Shown: positions 1-11,415, counted from the first letter of the stretch. The stretch: DNA of 64,000 nt from Peronospora farinosa (GCA_947646735.1 CANTFK010000055.1:62001-126000), one strand, 5' to 3'. A program made the numbers and translations. The notes: a model not told the origin generated them from the letters alone.

Positions 1-439
1 TCGTATACCCTCAATAGTGATTTGGTCGACCAACTGGCGTGGTCCGAACGTGTAAGACGTGCACAGGCAAGTTAGCCTGTCCCCCTCGGAATATTAAGAG
101 TAACATGAGCATGTGATTGTGTATAGTCTGCCGCAGAATCCCGCACGCAACACAAACATCGTGATCGATTTGTTGGTAAAGCGACATCGCTTCTGCCTGT
201 CCGTCGTCGTGCCGCCAATCCGTATTGACGTGTATCTTCAGCTACAAAAGCTACGGGATGTGCTATATCAAGATACTCATTGTAAGGCCGTCAAGATGAC
301 ACTCGATCGCATGCATGTTTACGTCAAACGATGATCTAGATGAGCAAAAGATGAAACAGGTCAACGTTTCTCGATAACATACTCGTGTTTAAATTGGTTA
401 CAAGTTCACATCTACTTTCATCCATATATTTCATTACAC
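1..439. other. Left flank, no gene recognised
   Basis: No convincing coding sequence. A 73-codon open frame at 113-334 has no recognisable features. The outer end of the left inverted-repeat arm begins at about position 300; bases 300-439 are the 3' flank of the minus-strand kinase gene and are copied near 5850-5991. Confidence 0.5.
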
Positions 440-2616
440 TCACTGCTTCGTCACTATAAACTCGGTCAATTCCAGTAGCTCTTCAGCCGTCGGTCTCTCC
501 ACTGGGTCGACTCTCAGTAGCTTGCTCAGGAGTCCAATTGTAGTCGGCGATATCCGATCCGATAGTCCCCACGAGTCAATGACCTTGGCTACACCCAGTT
601 CAGAAAACGCCAAGAACGCCTTGTTCTCACGTGATGCATTGGACGTAAGTGGTGAACCCGTGAGCATAATAAAGAGCATGATACCAAGCGACCACATGTC
701 CGCTGCAAAGGCGTCGTATTTTTCCTCATTGACCACCTCTGGTGCCATGTAATAGGCCTTACCCACCACTTCACCACTGCGTCGGAGTGGTACGTCTGTA
801 CTCAGTCCAAAGTCACCGATCTTGCACACACCACGGCAGTAAAAGACGTTCTCAAGTGACAGATCACGGTGTGCAATGCCGTGTGCGTGCAGGAATTGCA
901 CACCACGTACACACTGAAGGAAAAGCTGCTGCGTCATGACCTCCGGCAGTCGGTTCTTTGGGGCGTGCTCCAGTAAACTCCACAGATCGCCACCGGGACA
1001 AAACTCCATGACGACACACCACGTGTTTTGGGCGTGCAAAAACTCATCGTGGAAGTGCACAATGTTGACGTGAGGTGGCAGTGTCATGAGGTGTGAGACC
1101 ACGCGATGTTCGCTCCAAGGGTTGTCCATGTTGGGATTGAGACGTAATGATGCTACGGCCCGTGATAGTGACACCTGTTTGATGGCCACGAGCTCATTGC
1201 CACAGTGTGCGTCTTCGTAGAGTCCCACGGGTCCATACAATGCGTCACTGAGTGGACGACGAAGACGGAAGCGATTGGCAAATAACATTGGCATTGAAAT
1301 GTTGGTGGAGAGGTCACTTGTGATTAAGGTGTTTAATTTGATTATGAACGTTCGTAAGCTGCTGCGTTCTTTTTACTGTATCTGACGACGTAGCAGATGT
1401 GGCGTATTGAAGCGATTGCTATGACACGCCGGAAAATCAAGGAATGTGGGCAACAACGTTAGAAGATGCGGCGACTCAAGGCCTTGTGTAACGGTATTTG
1501 GTTCCACTCCTCATGGAAGTAATCGGTCCGGAGTAGAGGACCTACTTTTCCTAAGAATGATAGTAAAACGACGATAAACAGGATGCAACTTTGTCAGAAT
1601 AGCGTGCGTGGTACAAACTGCATCGTTATAGGCAGTGACGTTGTGGGGGAGAGCTTTCGGGGCAGCCACATCGTCAACGGCTATACAATCGCTCGAATGA
1701 CGATTCGTTGCAACGGGTTTGATCCTCCCGTTCTATTTGTAGCTTTTATAAGAACTTCAATGCAAATACATGACGACCATCGTTCTCAATTTGTCATGGT
1801 GGACTAGATGATACGATGTTGCATGCAATGAAGGTGCCAATGTAACTTTTCATTGCTGATCACCAGAAAGCGCTGGTTTGTCTACCACAAAGGGCTTCAT
1901 TCAACGACTATTGCGAGAAGTGACGTGCAGCATCTCAAAACAATGCTTTGCCGTGACTTCGAGATGATGCTAAGAATTTACCCCACAGGTATGAGAACTC
2001 GTTCTTCATCTTGAGACACGCAGTCTTCGTACTACTGACGTTAACAGAACCAGATGTGTCTGAAGAAAGAGGTCTCGTTAAGCGCCGGAAAACGACTACT
2101 GAACATGCTACCGCAGCTTTGAATCCGTGCCTAAGAATGCTATACGAATTAGCTCAGAATAATAAGAATAGCAAGCGTCGATAAATCAAACGAAATAGCA
2201 TCTTGGGGCTGGAAACGATGGAAAAGTCTGCTGATTTTCTCGTTTGGCGTTTTATATCGGTGCTCCTGAATGCCAACGAAGCTAAACAGCGATGTAAAGC
2301 TCCGTCCGCAACCAGAAAAATCCATTAGAAACATCTACCAATGTGCTCCTTGCCTGAACTTCTGAAAAGTGTAACGTTAGATGAAATGAAGACATGATCT
2401 CTATGTGAAGACTCTAGCTAGTTTGCCCTAAAAGTAATCAAATGTACATATGTTCTATTGAAGCGTCAGAGCAGTTTTCAGTATATTTCGTTGATGTCAG
2501 CTTCACTGCAGTTTCGATTCACAACCTACAAGCAAGCAAGTACCCAGTGTGAAGTTGCAATGGTTGCCCGGGCGCGTTGCTGAGGAGCATCAATGTGTAG
2601 AAAACTGAGCCGAGAA
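300..2616. repeat. Inverted repeat, left arm
   Basis: About 2.3 kb that reappears as its reverse complement at about 3672-5991. Similarity covers the kinase gene, its 5' region and about 1.2 kb of non-coding DNA. By eye the arms differ only by scattered substitutions and small indels (for example kinase residues 172 and 219). Similarity fades at a gagccgagaa motif at the inner end and near base 300 at the outer end. Confidence 0.9.
440..1294 (-). CDS. Serine/threonine protein kinase, copy A
   Basis: 284-residue, apparently intron-free protein kinase. Visible motifs are VAIK (ATP-anchoring Lys39), HRDLSLEN with catalytic Asp144 and Asn149, DFG at 161-163 and an APE motif at 184-186, followed by the DMWSLG helix-F motif. 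The glycine-rich loop is degenerate: a RPLSDALYGPVG stretch stands where GxGxxG is expected. The protein is almost only a kinase domain, without signal peptide or membrane segment. HRDLSLEN differs from the usual HRDLKxEN by Ser for Lys in the catalytic loop, which may lower activity. Its twin at 4995-5849 differs at residues 172 (Arg here, Ser there) and 219 (Asn here, Ser there). The substrate is unknown. Confidence 0.85.
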   Translation of the reverse strand: MPMLFANRFRLRRPLSDALYGPVGLYEDAHCGNELVAIKQVSLSRAVASLRLNPNMDNPWSEHRVVSHLMTLPPHVNIVHFHDEFLHAQNTWCVVMEFCPGGDLWSLLEHAPKNRLPEVMTQQLFLQCVRGVQFLHAHGIAHRDLSLENVFYCRGVCKIGDFGLSTDVPLRRSGEVVGKAYYMAPEVVNEEKYDAFAADMWSLGIMLFIMLTGSPLTSNASRENKAFLAFSELGVAKVIDSWGLSDRISPTTIGLLSKLLRVDPVERPTAEELLELTEFIVTKQ

Positions 2617-4994
2617 TTGGTCTTGCCCTGGAAAATTGTACAAACTGACAAGCGATGTTTAATTTAGTACCGTAGACACTGTCTATGATAATAATGATGG
2701 GTACTTATAAAAGAGCGGGTAATGGCTGTTAATCACAAGTGCACAGCATTTAAAGCCTATTCCACCGACTGAGCATCCTTTGACCATAATCAACTGTTGC
2801 GAGTGTCGCTAAAGATCAGAAATACTGACAAGATTGACGAAGATTCTGAATGCTACTGTCTGCTCGTCCGCAAGAAAGTGACGCCAGGACAGTGGTCATA
2901 AACCTGGCGACAACTGTGGACCTTCAAGGTTGGATCTGGGGTATCGTATGCCACAGTTGAGTAGTGTAGGAAAACATGATGACTCGAGTTGCGTAAGCAA
3001 AGCAGTCCTAACAAAATATATTCACTTCTCATTTTATTACGAAGTCAGCCAATGGAAACACTCCTTTGAAAGCCACGAGCGTGTCAATACTTCCTTGCGG
3101 TGATATATCACATTGCAAATACCAGTACCTTCAAAAAGCACCGCCAGTCTGACGTGTTGCCTAAATGCCGACATGTACATGACCGTTTTGTTAGCTAATT
3201 ACTTTGTCAAAATGGGTTTGACACTGATGCCTGCGTGGTTCTTTTACTTTACCTAATAGACTACAAACCGCAATGCCAAATCAATGATACCGTGTTCGTA
3301 ACTTGCTGAGTTATTTTTAACTTGATGATTGCGTCTGTATCTGACGACGTAACAAATGGGACGCATTGAAGCGATTGCTGACACCAAATGAATACTAGTC
3401 CGTTCTCCGATGAAGTACCATTCACGATCTCGAGACTACAATTGTCACAGCTACCAGTAAATGTGAGCAGAATTGGCGTCTCGGAGAGCTAAGCGTTCTG
3501 ATTCCATGATTGAAAGTCAAGTGTATAAGAGATAGAAGGTTTACGGGTCAGCGACGACCATCGATCGATACAACGGATCTTTTGCGATATGATGACTATC
3601 TAGTCTCTACCATTAGGATGACATATCTCATCTATATGGCTTTTGCAGTCGCCGCATTGAGGCATGGACGTTTCTCGGCTCCGTTTTCTACACATTGATG
3701 CTCCTTGGCAATGCGCTCGGGCAACCATTGCAACTTCACATTGGGCACTTGCTTGCTTGTAGGTTGTGAATCGAAACTGCAGTGGAGCTGACATCAACGA
3801 AATATACTGAAAACTGCTCTGACGCTCCAATAGTAACATATGTACATTTGATTACTTTTAGGGCAAACTAGCTAGAGTCTTCACATAGAGATCATGTCTT
3901 CATTTCATCTAACTTTAGACTTTTCAGAAGTTCAGGCAAGGAGCACATTGGTAGATGTTTCTAATGGATTTTTCTGGTTGCGGACGGAGCTTTACATCGC
4001 TGTTTAGCTTCGTTGGCATTCAGGAGCACCGATATAAAACGCCAAACGAGAAAATCAGCAGACTTTTCCATCATTTCCAGCCCCAAGATGCTATTTCGTT
4101 TGATTTTCGACGCTTGCTCTTCTTATTATTCTGAGCTAATTCGTATAGCATTCTTAGGCACGGATTCAAAGCTGCGGTAGCATGTTCAGCAGTCGTTTTC
4201 CGGCGCTTACACGAGACCCCTTTCTTCAGATACATCTGGTTCTGTTAACGTCAGTAGTACGAAGACTGCGTGTCTCAAGATGGAGAACGAGTTCTCATAC
4301 CTGTGGGGTAAAATCTTAGCATCATCTCCAAATCACGGCAAAGCATTGTTCATAGATGCTGCACATCACTTCTTGCGGCAAACGTTGCGTAAAGCCCTTT
4401 GTCGTAGACAAACCTGCGCTTTCTGGTGATCAGCAATGAAAAGTTACATTGGCACCTTTATGGAATGCAACATCGTATCATCTAGTCCACCATGACACAT
4501 TGAAAACGATGGTCGTCATGCATTTGCATTGAAGTTCTTATAAAAGCTACAAATAGAACGGGAGGATCAAACCCGTTGCAACGAATCGTCATTCGAGCGA
4601 TTGTATAGCCGTTGACGATGTGGCTGCCCCGAAAGCTCTCCCCCACAACGTCACTGCCTATAACGATGCAGTTTGTACCACGCACGCTATTCTGACAAAG
4701 TTGCATCCTGTTTATCGTCGTTTTACTATCATTCTTAGGAGAAGTAGGTCCTCTACTCCGGACCGATTACTTCCATGAGGAGTGGAACCAAATACCGTTA
4801 CACAAGGCCTTGAGTCGCCGCATCTTCTAACGTTGTTGCCCACATTCCTTGATTTTCCGGCGTGTCATAGCAATCGCTTCAATACGCCACATCTGCTACG
4901 TCGTCAGATACAGTAAAAAGAACGCAGCAGCTTACGAACGTTCATAATCAAATTAAACACCTTAATCACAAGTGACCTCTCCACCAACATTTTA
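1295..4994. other. Region between the kinase copies, no gene
   Basis: About 3.7 kb between two divergently transcribed kinase genes. It holds the non-coding parts of both inverted-repeat arms and a unique spacer of about 1.05 kb (2617-3671). A 74-codon open frame occurs in both arms (1583-1807 plus, 4482-4706 minus), but the arms are near identical as DNA, so its conservation is not evidence of coding. In the spacer, about 3340-3390 is a diverged third copy of a sequence at about 1377-1425. Confidence 0.55.
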
Positions 4995-5991
4995 ATGCCA
5001 ATGTTATTTGCCAATCGCTTCCGTCTTCGTCGTCCACTCAGTGACGCATTGTATGGACCCGTGGGACTCTACGAAGACGCACACTGTGGCAATGAGCTCG
5101 TGGCCATCAAACAGGTGTCACTATCACGGGCCGTAGCATCATTACGTCTCAATCCCAACATGGACAACCCCTGGAGCGAACATCGCGTGGTCTCACACCT
5201 CATGACACTGCCGCCTCACGTCAACATTGTGCACTTCCACGATGAGTTTTTGCACGCCCAAAACACGTGGTGTGTCGTCATGGAGTTTTGTCCCGGTGGC
5301 GATCTGTGGAGTTTACTGGAGCACGCCCCAAAGAACCGACTGCCGGAGGTCATGACGCAGCAGCTTTTCCTTCAGTGTGTACGTGGTGTGCAATTCCTGC
5401 ACGCACACGGCATTGCACACCGTGATCTGTCACTTGAGAACGTCTTTTACTGCCGTGGTGTGTGCAAGATCGGTGACTTTGGACTGAGTACAGACGTACC
5501 ACTCCGAAGCAGTGGTGAAGTGGTGGGTAAGGCCTATTACATGGCACCAGAGGTGGTCAATGAGGAAAAATACGACGCCTTTGCAGCGGACATGTGGTCG
5601 CTTGGTATCATGCTCTTTATTATGCTCACGGGTTCGCCACTTACGTCCAGTGCATCACGTGAGAACAAGGCGTTCTTGGCGTTTTCTGAACTGGGTGTGG
5701 CCAAGGTCATTGACTCGTGGGGACTATCGGATCGGATATCGCCGACCACAATTGGACTACTGAGCAAGCTACTGAGAGTCGACCCAGTGGAAAGACCGAC
5801 GGCTGAAGAGCTACTGGAATTGACCGAGTTTATAGTGACGAAGCAGTGAGTGTAATGAAATGTATGGATGAAAGTAGATGTGAACTTGTAACCAATTCAA
5901 ACACGAGTATGTTATGGAGAAACGTTGACCTGTTTCATCTTTTGCTCATCTAGATCATCGTTTGACGTAAACATTGCATTGCGATGGAGTG
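3672..5991. repeat. Inverted repeat, right arm
   Basis: Reverse-complement partner of about 300-2616. It carries the second kinase copy with its upstream region. Length agrees with the left arm to within a few bases, so the duplication kept its structure and has only point changes and tiny indels. Confidence 0.9.
4995..5849 (+). CDS. Serine/threonine protein kinase, copy B
   Basis: Second member of the inverted pair, 284 residues, with the same motifs as copy A: VAIK, HRDLSLEN, DFG and APE. Both copies keep a full reading frame and only two of 284 residues differ. This fits a recent duplication, gene conversion between arms, or selection on both. The copies point away from each other, so each transcribes toward the outer end of its arm. 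Only the residue difference at 172, just after the DFG segment, could touch activation-loop behaviour. No substrate or pathway can be named. Confidence 0.85.
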   Translation: MPMLFANRFRLRRPLSDALYGPVGLYEDAHCGNELVAIKQVSLSRAVASLRLNPNMDNPWSEHRVVSHLMTLPPHVNIVHFHDEFLHAQNTWCVVMEFCPGGDLWSLLEHAPKNRLPEVMTQQLFLQCVRGVQFLHAHGIAHRDLSLENVFYCRGVCKIGDFGLSTDVPLRSSGEVVGKAYYMAPEVVNEEKYDAFAADMWSLGIMLFIMLTGSPLTSSASRENKAFLAFSELGVAKVIDSWGLSDRISPTTIGLLSKLLRVDPVERPTAEELLELTEFIVTKQ

Positions 5992-6442
5992 CCGTCTAGC
6001 AAAGTGCTTGTTACTCGGCAGATCTTTGTGTCGTACACAGATAGCCATACGCCCATTCGTATTAGACAATTTGACAACTTGTTGAGCTTAGCATAGTGAC
6101 TTTTGCTATGTCTACGAAGGCGCCTGTTGGCATTCTATATGTGCAAAGTCGGTGAATGTTTTAGAATATTAGCTCAATCCTTGTAAGGTCGCCATAATTT
6201 ACTTCGGCTCCCTTCGTAGGAAGTGTACAAAAATAATCCCTAAAGACGTACTTCAGAAAGCCTCGCTAATGTTGATCACACCAACGTTCTTCAGCCATCT
6301 TTTTAAAACACCAATTTAAGATTGCTAATCGCAACATAAGCTCGTCTCTGCAACTTATCTACACGACCGTAATCATGTATACTGCAATCACTTGCCGTAT
6401 ACAATACGGTATTCAAACGGTATTCAGCTCCATTGATAAGAA
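5850..6442. other. Intergenic: repeat edge and CorA promoter region
   Basis: The first 140 bp are still inside the right repeat arm. The rest, up to the CorA-like start at 6443, is AT-rich and contains no convincing gene; small open frames here lack recognisable features. Confidence 0.5.
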
Positions 6443-8234
6443 ATGCTGTCGTTACTACATCGTCCCTTCATCCGCTATAATATCAATCTCTCTCTTAATG
6501 TATTTGCACCTTTATCAATCTCTTTTCCTCATTATAGTGTTGATGATCGGCAATTTATCTGTACAAATGCATTACATCACCGTTCTTTTACCTCTTTAAC
6601 TCCTGAAAAACAATCTCCTGAGCTCCCGACATTTCATGGAAAAGACCTATTGAGTCTCGTATCTAGAGCAAGAGATTCTCATCCTCTTGATTGGTCGGAA
6701 GGTGCAGGAATTGCAGAAGAGACCGATCCACTGGATTTAAAAGATCCACATTATGATCTCACCAGCGCCAAGCTCACGAAACTTTTTTCTCGGTTTCAAC
6801 CAAATCGTAAGTATTTTAATTCATTTAAAAAAAGATCATTCTCTAAAGAATTTGTAAACTAATTTTGTGACTGGGTTAGAGCATGGAATGGTATCGTATG
6901 AAGGATTTCAACAAGGTCTGGAAGCCATGGGGATTTTATGTGACAATCAAAACGAGTTCAAGGCTTTTATTGGACAAGTTGATGATGATAAGAGCGGAGG
7001 AATCACGTACGATGAATTCTTGTACGCTATTCAAGAAATCAAGCTCGCGCAACTTTTCAGTCCAGAGTTCGTAGGGGCTTTGACGTCCGAATATGCTCGA
7101 GTGTATGGTCGCGCAGCACCCGTTGCACAATTGGGCTCGATTGAGTACTCACCTGATCGAGTTCGAAGTGCGTATCCGATCGAAAAAGTCGAGAGGTTCA
7201 TGTACTCGAAACGACCAAATTGGGCGAGTGTACGCTGGATCAATGTGGAGGGAATCGATCCACTGATGATGAGAAGACTGGCGGTGCGCTATCAGTTGCA
7301 CCCGCTTGCGGTGGAGGATACACTGGACGCCGATCTAGAACGACCCAAGTACGAGCATTATGACGAGCACTCTTCATTAATTCTTCAAACGGTGCACGCA
7401 CGTGATTTAAAGAAGGCGTTGGAGTATCAAAGCATGTATCGCGCTTCGCTGTATGTTCGGGATGATGCCGTATCACCGTTTGAAAGCATGAGCACGTCTG
7501 AACTGGAAACGAGACTTGACGACCTAGGCATAGGACGTATCATGGCACCACCTGAACAACTGAGCTTGTACATAATGAAGAACGTGGTCATTAGTGTCCA
7601 GGAGGCCCCAAGCACGCTGTGGCCGACACTGAAACAGCGACTGGAAATGTCATACTCTAAGGTTCGGCAAAATGGCACGGCATTTTTGGTGTACTCGATT
7701 GTAGACGTGTGCGTAGACGAATTATCTCCAATCTCGCACACGTATGGAGCCAAGGTAGCAATGCTCTCTCGTCTTCTCCGTCACGACCCACTCAACTTCG
7801 ATGTCGATCGTCTAGCCAAGTGCTCGAAAGAGATTAAAGGGCTCAAGCTACTGTGCAAACCACTGCGCGAAATGACAACCCAACTTATGGAGTCAAGTGA
7901 TTTCGAGGGCGAGACGCTGCGGTATTTTCGTGATGTGCAGGATCATGTGACAGTCATCGACGAGACCTGCGATCGCCTCCTTGACCGCTGTCGCAGTTTA
8001 GTAGATGACTTTCACAACGCGCGACATGGCCAGCAGAGCGAAGTTAGCTACACGCTGACCCTCGTTGCAACAGTGTTTCTACCGGCTCAATTTCTTACGG
8101 GTCTGTATGGTATGAATTTTGTCAACATGCCTGAACTGCAGTACGAGCACGGATACATGATCTGGTGGGGTGTTGTATCGACTATCGCCACCGGGACAAT
8201 CACGTACTTTAAATTCTACAAGAAGTGGCTGTAA
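6443..8234 (+). CDS. CorA/Mrs2-like magnesium transporter with EF-hand
   Basis: Two exons, 6443-6806 and 6880-8234, joined across a 73-nt intron (GTAAGT donor at 6807, TTAG acceptor at 6878-6879), giving about 572 residues. The N-terminus starts MLSLLHRPF, basic and without acidic residues, as in a mitochondrial presequence. An EF-hand follows with a calcium loop DDDKSGGITYDE near residue 150; the exon junction lies in the helix of a preceding half-EF region. The C-terminal third has the CorA signature YGMNF followed by NMPEL and a last hydrophobic segment, the two-helix pore of this family. CorA/Mrs2 proteins form pentameric Mg2+ channels. The EF-hand suggests Ca2+ sensing in addition, which is an inference. 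Confidence 0.88.
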
Positions 8235-8898
8235 TTGTCCATGGATATATCAGAAGCCATATTTGTAATGGAGACCAATACTTCTCATAAAGCTGGACAC
8301 TTCTTGCGTTCAATTCATTTTTGCTTTTTGTTTGCTCGTGAGAGTACGTCTTCGAGTAATTCTCAGGCACTGCTGTCCAGTTGTACACTGCAAGAGACCC
8401 TGACAGTTTTAGAGTTCAGTCAAGTTCCTGATCGATGCGAAGGAAAGACGCTAAATAGTCGCGAAATCTGAACACAGACTAATGGAAAGACTCGATTTGA
8501 GTCAATTCACCGTAACAACCACTAAACATCTCATCTGTTACATGCGTCACAGAAAAGTCCAGTATGTGTAAACGAAAAGAACCGTAAAATATCCACTGTG
8601 GCTGTACGTTTACTTTCGCGTTTGGACGTGTAACCCCAAGCGTACTTTCATGAGCTCAAGTCCACCGCAATTCCATCGGGGGTGCCTTTTGCAGTTCAAA
8701 AAAGACTACAGCACGTTACATTACATCTTCGTGTCAACGAACGGCTCCACCAAATTCAGGGACGCATCATATAGCCCAAGCAAAAGCCATGCGGACGTTT
8801 CGTGCTTAGATTGCAGTGGGAAATGGGGTGCTTGGCTCGGGTGACTGCCAGGATGGGTCATCATTACGGAATTTGCGGCAGCAAAAGAGGACCTCGCA
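8235..8898. other. Intergenic between CorA-like and PH-like genes
   Basis: Contains a 64-codon open frame at 8650-8841 that ends in TGA at 8842-8844 and is in the same frame as the next gene, with no other stop between them. It might be a broken or misread 5' part of that gene. Otherwise I see nothing here. Confidence 0.4.
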
Positions 8899-10395
8899 AT
8901 GCCCCAGCCTGACTTCCCAGCGCGTTTGACAAGTCAGGTTGCTCATAGAAATCGCATTGGACCAGGGGGAATACGAAGCGTTGGATCGGGATCAATATTT
9001 AACAGCAAATATGCGCAAGCGAGGAAAGAATTAGGCAGCCACGAAAACCGACGAGTAGTAAGTCGGGCCATTGTATGCGCCGGAAGCCTCCGTGTGCGAT
9101 CCTGTAAGCTACTCTGGAAGCCAGCAGTGCTGCAACTGATGGTCACCAGTACTACCAGCTTTAGCGAAGACGAATCGCACTTTGAAGATTGCAATGATGT
9201 CTCTGACGACTCAACCGACGACGATATCGATAAGATCACTACCATGACTTGTCCAAACACGACGCACCACTACTCGCTAGTATTCTGCCACCGGTCACTC
9301 ATGGGTCATGCACGTCGAAAACGAATCGAGCTCAATGGTACCCGAGATCTCGTTGAGTTCGTTTGGGGAAAGTATGGTATGATGAGTACCCAGTTCGAGT
9401 TCAGCATTGTGTACGGAAAACGGCGTCGCACTCTTAATTGCCGCGCAAGCAACGCAAAGGACTATTTGCAGTGGACTGAAGTTCTACGCTCGGCCGTGAC
9501 ATTTCAAGGAAATAAATGCGTCACGATGAACCGGTCCACTCAAACATCATCCAATGCTTCGTCAAATTCGAACTCATCGATCGAGTCTTTTTGTAACACA
9601 AGCGTCGTGAAAGAACAACAGCCTGTAGCACCGATAGCGTCAACGCCCACACCCAGACTTCCAACTAATGCTAAGACCGCCAACGTCATTGCCCCTCCTA
9701 AAACTGACATTGCTGAGGGATCAGCGCTTAGACCTGTTCCAGCAGACATTGCTGCAGCATATGGAATTGGTCGAAGACGAAAAGTAAAGACTGTGGCAAA
9801 CCCGACAGGAAGCCACGTTCAACGACAGAAGCAGTCAAAACCTTCCCCAAATGATGCTAAGCGACATCAAGACAGTATTCCGATGACAGTGCAGACTGTT
9901 GCTAAGGGCATAACTTCGCATACTGAGAACGTCAAACCTCTCCACGATCGACAAGTGACAGCATTTCGACCTTCTTCTGCCGATCGACAACGTCAAAGAA
10001 CCAGTAACACAACCAGAGGAATTCGTTCAACACGATCAACAATGCAGGTACGGAAGACCCGCCTTGTTGATGGTACCCTTTCGTGCACCAGCAGCAACTC
10101 CAAGAGCGATCATCTGCTTGTATTACCAGCTTCCAAGATGGATGAGCGTCTGAAAAATGCTTACGTAATCTCTCCATCATCATCCATCGAGCGACAGCAG
10201 TTTCAGAGCAAAAACTCTCGTCCTGTATCCAAGAGCGACAAGACTAAAGACCCGTGCCTCCATTCATGTCAAAGCTGTCACTTCAATGTTGATCCATGCG
10301 ACTTTCACGACACAAACTTGACACGTGTCAATGGTAGTCAAACGCGTGAAAAGTCGTGGGCGACTTATGTGAAAACAATGGAATGCGAGTTTTAA
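8899..10395 (+). CDS. Oomycete protein with PH-like domain
   Basis: 498-residue open frame without recognised orthologues. Residues 125-200 look like the second half of a pleckstrin-homology domain: beta strands around KRIELNG and FEFSIVYGKRRRTLNCRA, then a helix with the conserved Trp in DYLQWTEVLRSAV. An acidic stretch (DESHFEDCNDVSDDS) lies before it. The remaining 300 residues are Ser/Thr/Lys-rich, probably disordered, with no membrane segment. PH domains usually bind phosphoinositides or proteins at membranes, so a peripheral adaptor role is possible. The start is uncertain: the frame extends upstream to a TGA at 8842, and an in-frame ATG at 8650 lies beyond that stop. Confidence 0.6.
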   Translation: MPQPDFPARLTSQVAHRNRIGPGGIRSVGSGSIFNSKYAQARKELGSHENRRVVSRAIVCAGSLRVRSCKLLWKPAVLQLMVTSTTSFSEDESHFEDCNDVSDDSTDDDIDKITTMTCPNTTHHYSLVFCHRSLMGHARRKRIELNGTRDLVEFVWGKYGMMSTQFEFSIVYGKRRRTLNCRASNAKDYLQWTEVLRSAVTFQGNKCVTMNRSTQTSSNASSNSNSSIESFCNTSVVKEQQPVAPIASTPTPRLPTNAKTANVIAPPKTDIAEGSALRPVPADIAAAYGIGRRRKVKTVANPTGSHVQRQKQSKPSPNDAKRHQDSIPMTVQTVAKGITSHTENVKPLHDRQVTAFRPSSADRQRQRTSNTTRGIRSTRSTMQVRKTRLVDGTLSCTSSNSKSDHLLVLPASKMDERLKNAYVISPSSSIERQQFQSKNSRPVSKSDKTKDPCLHSCQSCHFNVDPCDFHDTNLTRVNGSQTREKSWATYVKTMECEF

Positions 10396-10470
10396 ACTGT
10401 AGCCATGTGTCAGGACTATTGAAATGGTATTCCAATTGATGTGGTGCACATCGTCGTTTGCAGTGCGAGA

Positions 10471-11415
10471 ATGAAGGTTGCCGTGTACATTGTCGGAGCA
10501 AGCGGCACCAGTGTGCATCGAATCTGCTGGTATACGGGCACGTCAGATACTCAAGTAGAAATGGCAATACGTATGCAGCTACATTTGCCTCAGGGTATAA
10601 AGTTCTTACTACGTGACGCTGACGCAGACGTTGTTCCGGTATCTTCGACTCTACCAAATGACCATCACTTTACACTGGTGTTACCGGAAGGTTTGGGGTT
10701 TGAGAATGTGTGTACTTCAATTGATGGTGTGACAAGTGGAGTTATTAATAGAACAGGGTTGATATCAGTTGATGACGCGTCTGTGATAACGCAAGAGCAA
10801 GTGACGGCAACTTCAACTTCAACCGCAAAAAGGAAACGGCTTGAGGCAGAGGAAACTATCTCTAGTCAAATGGCAAGGGTGTCTTCGGTTGATTGCATCA
10901 TCACAACTACACAACTTGAATCCATGCCTCCTCCACGGTCACTTGCAACTATTATTGCGCAATTTGTTGAGACGTTCACACAGCCAATTACCAACGACGA
11001 CAATGTGAGTTTTATTCCCAATGCAGGACGCTTTGCACTCTACGCGCTCTATTGTAAAGTAGTACGGGATATGAAGTTTCATCCAAAGCGAGAGGATGTG
11101 TTTTACAAGATGACATCCATGCATGGGAAAGTAGATCGGCAACGTGTAGTTCGTTACTACAGGTGTCTAGCAGAGGATGGAGAAGGAACAGAGTTTGTGC
11201 AGTACAAACCTCAGGGGAAGGGCGTCTTGCTGCGAAGATATCGCGAAGTGGACAGTATGGAGCAATTAACGGATATAGCGAGGTCGGCACCATTCGTTTC
11301 GTGGCTAAAGCTGGACCCAAATGATGTGGCGGCACTGTACGTGCGCTTTATACAAAGCTTTACACCGATTGTCAAAAGTGACTTTAGAGCACAAGCAAAA
11401 GAAGTTCGCGCGTGA
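10471..11415 (+). CDS. Uncharacterised protein
   Basis: The first ATG gives 314 residues starting MKVAVYIVGASG; the frame also has an upstream GTG at 10441. I do not recognise the family. Residues 1-75 are beta-strand rich (RICWYTGTSD, FTLVLPEG) and might fold like a ubiquitin-like or PB1 domain. The middle is Thr/Ser-rich with a basic KRKR patch. Residues 165-310 are helical, with repeated aromatic/basic segments (FALYALYCKVVRDMKFHP, ALYVRFIQSFTPIV). No signal peptide or membrane segment. The gene ends 75 bp from the 3' end of the Grp170 gene, convergently. Confidence 0.55.
   Translation: MKVAVYIVGASGTSVHRICWYTGTSDTQVEMAIRMQLHLPQGIKFLLRDADADVVPVSSTLPNDHHFTLVLPEGLGFENVCTSIDGVTSGVINRTGLISVDDASVITQEQVTATSTSTAKRKRLEAEETISSQMARVSSVDCIITTTQLESMPPPRSLATIIAQFVETFTQPITNDDNVSFIPNAGRFALYALYCKVVRDMKFHPKREDVFYKMTSMHGKVDRQRVVRYYRCLAEDGEGTEFVQYKPQGKGVLLRRYREVDSMEQLTDIARSAPFVSWLKLDPNDVAALYVRFIQSFTPIVKSDFRAQAKEVRA

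Noticed and set aside
1583..1807. 74-codon ORF also present in the other arm at 4482-4706
   Set aside because: The arms are near-identical DNA, so shared open frame gives no coding evidence; no recognisable protein features.
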